A DNA stretch of 46,123 bases, from contig JACZWC010000039.1 of assembly GCA_022572355.1 (NCBI GenBank), forward strand, positions 1 to 46,123. The letters run 5' to 3'. Source of the DNA: Bacteroidota bacterium. Lineage in GTDB: Bacteria > Bacteroidota > Bacteroidia > NORP154. The notes beneath the pieces are model-generated. The model was not told the DNA's origin and ran no database searches. It was given only the letters and a program-made list of their open reading frames with translations. Shown here piece after piece: positions 35,593-41,695 of the stretch; position 1 is the first letter of the stretch, and every line of letters begins with the position of its first letter. The position numbers were made by a program, and so were the translations under genes.

Positions 35593-36591
35593 TTATTTTA
35601 TCACTTGCATTTTCTTTTTCTCAACCAGCTTTCCGTTATCCCACAATGAATAAAAGTAAATCCCTGAATTAAGGCTCTCGTTTAAATCTATTTCCCCTGA
35701 TTGAGATTCCAGAGCATACATTCCAATGATCCGGCCCAACTCATCTGTAATTCGAATTTCCCCCTGATAGGAGTTGATCTCATATGCAATTGTTGTATTG
35801 TATCTAAATGGATTTGGGTAATTTTTAAGACGTGTAATACCGACGCCAGATTCAGCTATTCCAGTAGTACCACCAGAATTGTCAAGTTGTAAAAGAAACT
35901 CCTTAAAATCCGTGTTATCTGCAGTATTCTCAAACCTCACAAGTACGCTTCCCGTTCCAACTACACCACCCGAGAACATATCAACCTGAACCGTTCCATT
36001 CGAATTTGCTGCCAACGTAAATGTTGACGACACAACGCCGTCTGGGAAACATCCATCAGGGCTACACATGGTTAGAGCCCATCCTGTTGGCATGACAATA
36101 TTATTCAACGTCATCTCTATCTCCACAGGTGCGTTTAGGTCCGTATTGGTAACGGTTCCCGGGAAATACGCAAAGCTACCTGTAGCATTTAAGTTGGTGA
36201 TTACAGCTTCGATAACTCCTTGTGAAGCGGGTGCATTCACCGTGAAAGTTCCGCTCATCCCACTGTTCGAATCGGTATACTGGTAAACGCCTGGTTCAGA
36301 ACAGACCACCGTGTATTTGCAAGTGCTACAGTAAACCAGGTAATTCCACTGAGCAGCTCCTGTTGGAATACTTGTGGATACTGAGTAATGGGCGCCATTA
36401 TTATTTGAAAGATCGAGCATAAAGTGTATGTAATCCCCGACCTCAACTGTTAGATTGTTCGGACTAAATCCACCATTTCCAATGTAAACTGTGTATTCAC
36501 TTTGGGCCTTTAATGTCGTAGAAAGCAAACAACCAAATAAGGCTAGACTTATGACCTTTGTAACAAATTTTGTTTTCATAATGTTTTTCAT
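35593..36591 (-). CDS. T9SS-secreted degenerate cupredoxin with CFP module
   Basis: 332 residues. Signal peptide ending LKAQ (1-30); cupredoxin-like domain 31-118 (GFSPNNLTVEVGDYIHFML, HYSV with His68, GMSGTFTV with Met112); CFP module about 125-245 (WALTMCSPDGCFP, Cys176 and Cys181); type A sorting domain (about 258-332: LKNYPNPFRYNTT onward). In a blue-copper site, the end of the domain reads YxYYCxPHxxM; here it is YQYTDSNSGM, so the usual Cys and second His ligands are Thr106 and Asn109. Instead there is an extra C-S-T-C (88-91) and Cys97 just before. The domain therefore probably lacks a type 1 copper site and may bind a thiophilic metal or form disulfides. Start is ATG 36591; it is 19 bp after the GDCCVxPL-type gene. 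Confidence 0.82.
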   Translation of the reverse strand: MKNIMKTKFVTKVISLALFGCLLSTTLKAQSEYTVYIGNGGFSPNNLTVEVGDYIHFMLDLSNNNGAHYSVSTSIPTGAAQWNYLVYCSTCKYTVVCSEPGVYQYTDSNSGMSGTFTVNAPASQGVIEAVITNLNATGSFAYFPGTVTNTDLNAPVEIEMTLNNIVMPTGWALTMCSPDGCFPDGVVSSTFTLAANSNGTVQVDMFSGGVVGTGSVLVRFENTADNTDFKEFLLQLDNSGGTTGIAESGVGITRLKNYPNPFRYNTTIAYEINSYQGEIRITDELGRIIGMYALESQSGEIDLNESLNSGIYFYSLWDNGKLVEKKKMQVIK

Positions 36592-36610
36592 AATCAATTA
36601 ACTTTTTATT

Positions 36611-36829
36611 CTAGCAACAATTATCTCGAGGGTTTTCTTGAATGCTTGGACATGGCACGGTTCCATACGAACAAAACACACAGCAACATCCATCTGTGGG
36701 TTTAATAACATCATGACAATTCTCACATTCGTAAAAATACTGACATGCGTCTGTCGGCATCGTTTCTTCTTTCTTCTGTCCACAATTTGTACAAGTAAAG
36801 ACAGATTGCAAAATGATCGTCTTCTCCAT
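36611..36829 (-). CDS. Small Cys-rich GDCCVxPL-type protein
   Basis: 72 residues with 12 cysteines. CTNCG (13-17), ETMPTDACQYFYECENC and DGCCCVFCSYGTVPCP closely follow the small protein found beside mercury-resistance genes and named for its GDCCV motif; here the motif reads DGCCCVF. The first half looks like a zinc-ribbon (CxxC ... CxxC). It has no signal peptide, so it is cytoplasmic and could buffer Hg(II) or another thiophilic metal after uptake by MerTP; that function is inference. It lies 4 bp downstream of merTP. Confidence 0.85.
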   Translation of the reverse strand: MEKTIILQSVFTCTNCGQKKEETMPTDACQYFYECENCHDVIKPTDGCCCVFCSYGTVPCPSIQENPRDNCC

Positions 36830-36833
36830 CTCT

Positions 36834-37499
36834 TTAATTAATGATCTCCTGATTAGTAACTGTATATCCTGTTTCTTCTTCTACAATAATTGATAGCTCC
36901 GCCAATGTGGTTCGTGATTTGTCAAATTTCACCACTGCCAATCCCTCCTTATAAGATGATGTAGCTTCTATTACAGTATTTTGGTCCGTAAGACTCTGTG
37001 TAACATGGTGCTCACATCCGGTACATGTCATTCCCTCTATTTTCAGCCTTCCCTCAGCAATATTTTCCTCACTAACCACGACCGTAATATTCTCCGATGA
37101 TGGAAAGAAGACACCCGAATAGTAAGGGAACGCAAGCATGAGCGCCGAAAATACCGTCACTATTCCCAAGAATTTTGTGGACTGTAAGAAAGATGGTTTC
37201 CCCACTTTCGCTGAACCTGCCTGGCCGGTAGGCAGGGCTCCAACGGACATGTCATCTTCTTCACAATCACAATCAATTTCGGCTCTTTTATTCTTTATGT
37301 GTTGATACCAGGCAAAACCCAAAACAATTACGGTAAACAATACTAGGTAGGGCCGGGCAGGTTCCAGCCAGGAAACTGATGCTGCAATACCAGATACACT
37401 AGCCACTGCAGCGACCACAGGCACAATGCAGCACAAAGAAGAAGCAACAGCCGCAATAACTCCGGCTCCAATTAATTTTTTATTTGCGTTTGTGCTCAT
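36834..37499 (-). CDS. merTP: Mercuric transport protein MerTP (MerT-MerP fusion)
   Basis: 221 residues. The MerT part has three hydrophobic helices (about 9-32, 45-65, 108-130), the Cys pair SSLCCIV (C23, C24) in the first helix and CDC (77-79) in the loop after the second. The MerP-like heavy-metal-associated domain (about 152-218) has GMTCTGCEHH (C159, C162). MerT and MerP pass Hg(II) through the inner membrane to cytoplasmic mercuric reductase, but no merA is in this window, so the metal could differ. Residues 88-96 (ALPTGQAGS) are encoded by a palindromic DNA element within the loop. The start codon overlaps the arsR stop by 4 bp. Confidence 0.9.
   Translation of the reverse strand: MSTNANKKLIGAGVIAAVASSLCCIVPVVAAVASVSGIAASVSWLEPARPYLVLFTVIVLGFAWYQHIKNKRAEIDCDCEEDDMSVGALPTGQAGSAKVGKPSFLQSTKFLGIVTVFSALMLAFPYYSGVFFPSSENITVVVSEENIAEGRLKIEGMTCTGCEHHVTQSLTDQNTVIEATSSYKEGLAVVKFDKSRTTLAELSIIVEEETGYTVTNQEIIN
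37216..37236. repeat. Palindromic element inside merTP coding PTGQAG
   Basis: CCTGCCT (37216-37222) and AGGCAGG (37230-37236) pair around a GC-rich centre. Read on the coding strand it supplies Leu-Pro-Thr-Gly-Gln-Ala-Gly in frame. I recall this GC-rich palindrome and its PTGQAG translation recurring in unrelated Bacteroidetes genes, which would make it a dispersed short mobile repeat. Confidence 0.6.
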
Positions 37500-37876
37500 G
37501 CAGCTTTGGTTTCCAACAATGCTTCATCTGTAATAAGACGAAAGAATACATTCAATAATTTTGCCGTTTCCGGCTGAAGGGAATAGTAAACAATTGCCCC
37601 AACTCTATTCTTCTCAATCACGTTCCCATCCTTCATCTTGCGCAAGTGTTGTGAGATAGCCGGTATTTGCATATCCAAAATGTCACTTAAATCACATACA
37701 CACAATTTCTCTTCACGATAAAGCAAGTACAAAATACTCAAACGGACATCATTGCCAGCCAGATTGAATACACTAGCTAACTTCCCTATAAAGTTCCTGG
37801 CACCCTTCATGTTTTTCTTGCAGCCCTTGATTTGATCTTTGTCTGCGAAGACCCTAATACATTCGTTATTGCTCAT
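37496..37876 (-). CDS. ArsR/SmtB-family metal-responsive repressor
   Basis: 126 residues with a winged-helix fold. The recognition region is QIPAISQHLRKMKDGNVIEK and the wing is RVGAIVYYSL. KLCVCDL holds Cys59 and Cys61 in the alpha-3 position, the metal site of ArsR and CadC. Cys6 and Cys19 in the N-terminal arm could complete a CadC-like thiolate site (CadC uses Cys7, 11, 58 and 60), suiting Pb, Cd, Hg or similar ions. It heads the merTP run. Upstream is an inverted repeat over the -33 box that it probably binds itself, and an identical one lies before the HMA-thioredoxin gene. Confidence 0.9.
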   Translation of the reverse strand: MSNNECIRVFADKDQIKGCKKNMKGARNFIGKLASVFNLAGNDVRLSILYLLYREEKLCVCDLSDILDMQIPAISQHLRKMKDGNVIEKNRVGAIVYYSLQPETAKLLNVFFRLITDEALLETKAA

Positions 37877-37898
37877 CTTAATCTCATTTTAGTTTGTA

Positions 37899-37930
37899 CA
37901 AATATAAAGGTTTTTAATTGTTTAAGCAAA
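37899..37930 (-). promoter_or_regulatory. Promoter of the arsR-merTP operon (-33 TTTG, -7 TATATTTG)
   Basis: On the minus strand TTTG (37930-37927), a 20-nt spacer and TATATTTG (37906-37899) form a full Bacteroidetes promoter. Transcription should start near 37894, about 18 nt before ATG 37876. Confidence 0.8.
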
Positions 37931-37939
37931 TACTTAAAC
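37920..37939. promoter_or_regulatory. ArsR operator 1
   Basis: GTTTAAG-CAAATA-CTTAAAC is a perfect 7+7 inverted repeat with a 6-nt centre. Its centre contains the -33 TTTG of the arsR promoter, so bound repressor would exclude RNA polymerase. It is identical to operator 2. Confidence 0.82.
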
Positions 37940-37989
37940 ATCAAATCGAACCATCGGTTGTTTTTTCTGATAATCCAATATCTCGTGCG

Positions 37990-39093
37990 TCACCTTTTAT
38001 TAAATGCATAGGAAACGTTCAAGACAAATGTAGGCCCATAAGTGAATGTGTCGCCTTCATCTGATACTGTTTGTTGGTAAATAGGGAAGCGATATCCCGA
38101 AGTTATAGAAAGGCCATTCTTCAGATTGAATGATGCCATCAGTGTTCCATTGAATGAGATCAATCCGCTGTTGGGATCTGTCACCCCATTCCATCTGGCC
38201 TGGCTCTGTGAGAAATTAGCGAAGGATGCCCTTAATGCAAGCCACTTGGACAATCTGTAACCCATGCTTATCCCACTTGTGGTTTCCAAAGGCCCACGAT
38301 ACAAATGATTGTTTGCATAAAACGGAAGCTTGTTAATCGTGAATACTGCCAGGGATATCTTCTTTGTCAGCCCGGCAACGTAGTGTAATTCCACCAGGGG
38401 ATCAAATGTACCTGTACCGAATTGAATATGCAGATGCTGCTCCCCTGACTGTCCTGCAGCGAGCGGGTCCTTTTCTGTATTACCCATAGGTAATGAAGTC
38501 CCAATTGCAACATCCAGCCTGCCCTTTTCTCCCAAAAACTTATTGAACCTATGGGCTACAAATAATCTCGGATCACTTAATCCAATATAGGTCTCCCCTC
38601 TGTGATGAAGGTCCCTGTTGCGTACAATGTCCTCCTTTTCCTGTTCCGTAAAATCGTCGATAAAATTAACCTCCGTTTTTTGAATTTTAATATCATATGG
38701 GATACGCAGCCACAGCGACCAATTGGTCTTGAAGGTGTGTTCCAGGCTGAGTTCTATTCTGAAAAAATCCAATTCTACTTTGTGTTCATGCAATCCACCT
38801 TCAATCAGCTGTCCTGAGGTATTAAGCTGTGTGTATTCCTGATGGCCCCCCTGATAGCGATAACCATTGGTCACATTCAAAGTTGTGCGAAATGTGCCTT
38901 TGTAAAGCGTGTCAATGCCCGCCTCTAACTTTTCACTGCTTTGAAGTGCGGGATTACTACAGGCGGGACAGGCCTGTGCAAAAATTTCTGCGGGAGTGAT
39001 GACAATCATAAGGGCAAGACACCCAAATAATCCCTTATATCTAATATGAACTTTAATCTCTATTAGATTTAACCAAGGATTCAACTTGTTCAA
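37990..39093 (-). CDS. Outer-membrane beta-barrel protein with N-terminal CPAC motif
   Basis: About 367 residues. A signal peptide (GLFGCLALMIVITPAEIFAQA) is followed at once by CPACSNPAL (Cys42, Cys45), then alternating amphipathic strands typical of a 12-14 strand barrel and a C-terminal aromatic strand (TYGPTFVLNVSYAFNKR). No substrate can be named; some barrels like this are annotated as transporters. The 5' end overlaps the HMA-thioredoxin gene by 41 bp, suggesting coupled translation. The start is uncertain: TTG 39093 is used here, TTG 39084 is equally possible, and the first ATG (within the signal peptide) would leave too short a leader. It shares the second ArsR-controlled unit. Confidence 0.78.
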   Translation of the reverse strand: MNKLNPWLNLIEIKVHIRYKGLFGCLALMIVITPAEIFAQACPACSNPALQSSEKLEAGIDTLYKGTFRTTLNVTNGYRYQGGHQEYTQLNTSGQLIEGGLHEHKVELDFFRIELSLEHTFKTNWSLWLRIPYDIKIQKTEVNFIDDFTEQEKEDIVRNRDLHHRGETYIGLSDPRLFVAHRFNKFLGEKGRLDVAIGTSLPMGNTEKDPLAAGQSGEQHLHIQFGTGTFDPLVELHYVAGLTKKISLAVFTINKLPFYANNHLYRGPLETTSGISMGYRLSKWLALRASFANFSQSQARWNGVTDPNSGLISFNGTLMASFNLKNGLSITSGYRFPIYQQTVSDEGDTFTYGPTFVLNVSYAFNKR

Positions 39094-39712
39094 TGTAGTT
39101 GCCTTCTACTTTTCCAAGTAGCTTCCCATGATCATCAAAGACCAGGACAAAAGGCAACGCCGGCATTTTATAGGTCTTCGTCAACTGCTTTGAAAGCGCC
39201 GATTTCCAAGTCACAATGTCAGCCTTCCGCAGGGTAACATTATTATTATCCCTAATAAGCCTTTCAAGCTTTGGAGAAAAAACTCGACATGGGCCACACC
39301 AATCTGCATAAAAATCAAAAATTGTTATTTTTCCTTCCGTGAGGTAGTCTTTGATATTTATTTTCCCTCCTCCTTTGATAACTAAAATATCCAGCCCTTT
39401 CTTTTCATCTGCTGTTAATGGAGGTGGCAGGAATTCTCCCTTGAAGAGTGCCTCAAAGTTGCGGCCCTGAACAACTGTTTTTAGCTTTTGAATGGTTACA
39501 TCACCAGTGGCAATAACCTTTGCTGTTTTGGTGCTGAAATCCACAGACGCGGATTCAACTCCTTCCATTTTTTGCAAAGTTTCGGTCAAGCTTTGAGCAC
39601 AGTTGTTACAGGTCATTCCCTCAACGGTGAAGGTAAACGTCTGCGAGGTTTGCCCGAAGACGAATGATGATACCCAGAGCATCGTTAAAATAATTAACCC
39701 AGCCTTTCTCAT
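39053..39712 (-). CDS. Exported HMA-thioredoxin fusion protein
   Basis: 219 residues. Signal peptide ending FVFGQ (1 to about 21); heavy-metal-associated domain (about 25-90) with EGMTCNNCAQS (Cys35, Cys38); a linker (LPPPLTADEKKG); thioredoxin domain (about 107-215) with FYADWCGPCRV (Cys139, Cys142) and the cis-Pro region MPALPFVLVFD. The protein would act in the periplasm, binding a thiophilic ion and reducing or exchanging disulfides. The joined domains suggest that the thioredoxin part keeps the metal-binding cysteines reduced or releases the metal; this is inference. It is the first gene after operator 2 and overlaps the barrel gene. Confidence 0.88.
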   Translation of the reverse strand: MRKAGLIILTMLWVSSFVFGQTSQTFTFTVEGMTCNNCAQSLTETLQKMEGVESASVDFSTKTAKVIATGDVTIQKLKTVVQGRNFEALFKGEFLPPPLTADEKKGLDILVIKGGGKINIKDYLTEGKITIFDFYADWCGPCRVFSPKLERLIRDNNNVTLRKADIVTWKSALSKQLTKTYKMPALPFVLVFDDHGKLLGKVEGNYIEQVESLVKSNRD

Positions 39713-39737
39713 TGCTTTGATTTAATTAATAGTTACA

Positions 39738-39769
39738 CAAATATAGCTGGTTTTAATTGTTTAAGCAAA
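39738..39769 (-). promoter_or_regulatory. Promoter of the HMA-thioredoxin/barrel unit (-33 TTTG, -7 TATATTTG)
   Basis: Minus-strand TTTG (39769-39766), a 20-nt spacer and TATATTTG (39745-39738) repeat the arsR promoter exactly in elements and spacing. Transcription should start near 39733, about 21 nt before ATG 39712. Confidence 0.8.
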
Positions 39770-39778
39770 TACTTAAAC
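39759..39778. promoter_or_regulatory. ArsR operator 2
   Basis: The same 20-bp inverted repeat as operator 1, again centred on the -33 box. Identity extends on one side through TTTTAATT, while the flanking 7-bp stretch near the -7 box differs. Confidence 0.82.
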
Positions 39779-39785
39779 ATAAAAA

Positions 39786-40619
39786 TTAGTGGATGATCAA
39801 GATCTTATTGAATAGGCCATCGCCTATGCGAATCAGGTACAGACCGGCTGGAATTTCGCTGACATCAATTCTATTGTCGTTCAAGTGCCCGCCAGAATAA
39901 CGGAACGTATTTTTACCATTAATACTGTACAGCGTTACGTGATCCACGTTCTCCGGACCATCCTGGAATAAAAACCCGATATATTGGTCGGCAGGATTGG
40001 GAAATAATCTGTAGCCGTATTCATTGTCTGGATATTCTGATATTCCGACGGTTGAATCTTGAAATATTGACAATGTAGTAGTATGCACATTCCCTGCAGC
40101 CGCTGAAACCAGACTAGGAGCAGCAACGCCTGCTGCGTAGAATGTAATTAGGCCAGAACCTAAAGGAGGTGCTATCCATTGAAACTGCCAGGTAAAGAAC
40201 CCTGCTCCAACATTCATTGGTTCAGAGGCAAGAAAATGGGTAATATATTCCCTGCCAGTTGCCAACAATGCATATGTGTTGGAGCTGTCCAAAATGACGA
40301 ATGCCCCCATCCTCAAATCGTTGCTGTCTAGTGCCGTGAGTTCAAATCCAAATATTATCGCGCTGCTATCTGTAATGGTTACGGATATTTCATAAACGGA
40401 ATCTGCTACGTATGTATTCGCTCCAGTATTGAACATGATTTCTATTCCTGTATTGGGCGGATTTAATGTTCCCAATAAATGACAACCCGATGTAAAGCAT
40501 GTCTCTTCACCGGGTGCTCCTGTTTTGGATGCCGGCGGTACGCTAGCAAATGTGATGGCTATTTTATGCAAGATGAAGACAAACAATATCACAAAAGTGA
40601 AGACTAGCAGTTTTTTCAT
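39786..40619 (-). CDS. T9SS-secreted choice-of-anchor V (Reeler-like) protein with CX4CH motif
   Basis: 277 residues. Signal peptide (about 1-25), then SKTGAPGEETCFTSGCH, the start typical of choice-of-anchor V proteins, though the spacing C41-X4-C46-H47 is longer than the CxxCH that I expect in the family. A beta-sandwich (about 55-190) and a type A sorting domain (YRLFPNPADQYIGFLF to IIH) follow. CxxCH would bind heme c, but a CX4CH motif is uncommon for that, so I would not call it a cytochrome. It ends 7 bp before operator 2, and lies downstream of the DUF4396 gene. Confidence 0.75.
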   Translation of the reverse strand: MKKLLVFTFVILFVFILHKIAITFASVPPASKTGAPGEETCFTSGCHLLGTLNPPNTGIEIMFNTGANTYVADSVYEISVTITDSSAIIFGFELTALDSNDLRMGAFVILDSSNTYALLATGREYITHFLASEPMNVGAGFFTWQFQWIAPPLGSGLITFYAAGVAAPSLVSAAAGNVHTTTLSIFQDSTVGISEYPDNEYGYRLFPNPADQYIGFLFQDGPENVDHVTLYSINGKNTFRYSGGHLNDNRIDVSEIPAGLYLIRIGDGLFNKILIIH

Positions 40620-40673
40620 ACGGATTGATTTATTTGTTGTTGTATTATCAGCTTAGTATTACCAACATTTCCA

Positions 40674-41195
40674 TTAATGCTGATGGCTTACTCCCTTTCC
40701 TATTAAATAAAGATTTACCGGGAAAGCTGCTATAAAACCGGCAACCAGTGCCAGCAGCATACCCATCCAAAATATAGGGTCGGCCAGTCCGGACTCCATT
40801 ACACCGGGTGTATACACCTGTATCAATACTTCTGCAGTTTCCATTACCAGGATGCTCAGACCCTCTGCCATCAAGACTATTCTAAATGCCTTCCTAAAAG
40901 GGATTTCTGCTTTCAAGAGAGGCCTGATACCCAAAACAAATCCGAGTACAAATCCGAGTACAACGGCCAATATAATTGTAGTAATATTGTCGAGCATCAG
41001 CCCGATTCCGATTACCATTCCCAAAACCTCGCCCAGTCCGCAACCTAATAAACAATGCAGCGTTGCGGTACCTGCAAGCTTGAAGTTTGATTGAGAATCC
41101 CCTTGTTTATGTTCATTATGCTTGTTTTGATCATGATCATGGTGGTGATCATGATGATCGTGCTCCTCATGGTGAGGCCTGTTTTGATCTTTCAT
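40674..41195 (-). CDS. His-rich DUF4396 membrane protein
   Basis: 173 residues. The N-terminal ~30 residues are packed with His and Asp (HHEEHDHHDHHHDHDQNKH). Four hydrophobic segments follow, with ATLHCLLGCGLGEVLGMVIG and FIAAFPVNLYLIGKGVSHQH as DUF4396-like landmarks. The family's function is not established. The His-rich tail and the neighbouring CzcA-type pump and metal regulon suggest transition-metal binding or transport, which is inference. Gaps to neighbours on the same strand are 37 bp upstream and 54 bp downstream. Confidence 0.83.
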   Translation of the reverse strand: MKDQNRPHHEEHDHHDHHHDHDQNKHNEHKQGDSQSNFKLAGTATLHCLLGCGLGEVLGMVIGIGLMLDNITTIILAVVLGFVLGFVLGIRPLLKAEIPFRKAFRIVLMAEGLSILVMETAEVLIQVYTPGVMESGLADPIFWMGMLLALVAGFIAAFPVNLYLIGKGVSHQH

Positions 41196-41232
41196 TTTGC
41201 CAGGTTTTGATTTATCGTTATGATAATGTGAT

Positions 41233-41685
41233 TTATTTTGATCGTTTCCATTCTTCAGAATAGCCGAATAATGAAATTCCCCAGTAATATCTGGCTTCTA
41301 TAGTGTTTTTATCTTTTAATGTGATCTTACAACTATACGTTTTGCCGTCTTTAGGATAATACATCTGTCCTTCATCCCAAATATTGTCTTCATCGTGGAT
41401 CAAATCAATTAATACTACTATGCCCTTTAAGGGGCGGCTGCGCAGTTCTTTATCAGAATTTTTTTTGTCCTTTTTGGGATTTCCCTGCTCATCAAATGGC
41501 TGCCCAAGCCCTATTAGCTTTCCAAAATAATTACCCCCCTGTTTATAAATTTCTAACGTGTCTACATAGCCTTTTTCAGTCATCAGCCATTTTCCTGTAA
41601 TGTCATCGAGATTGCTTTTCTGCTGGGCCCTTAACAGGCTTGATGTCACACACAATAAAACTAAAATGACGAGTATTCTTTTCAC
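41233..41685 (-). CDS. DUF2147 family exported protein
   Basis: 150 residues. Signal peptide ending SSLLRAQ (about 1-21), then ITGKWLMTEKG, LEIYKQGGNYFGKLIGL, and EARYYWGISLFGYSEEWKR, the pattern of DUF2147, a small lipocalin-like beta-barrel family of unknown function. It should be periplasmic or outer-membrane associated. It follows the metalloprotease gene after 10 bp, in the same orientation, so the two are probably cotranscribed. Confidence 0.87.
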   Translation of the reverse strand: MKRILVILVLLCVTSSLLRAQQKSNLDDITGKWLMTEKGYVDTLEIYKQGGNYFGKLIGLGQPFDEQGNPKKDKKNSDKELRSRPLKGIVVLIDLIHDEDNIWDEGQMYYPKDGKTYSCKITLKDKNTIEARYYWGISLFGYSEEWKRSK

Positions 41686-41695
41686 AATAATATAA

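Noticed and set aside
40479..40499. Cytochrome c annotation for the choice-of-anchor V protein
   Set aside because: The spacing is CX4CH, not CxxCH, and no other heme ligand is evident.
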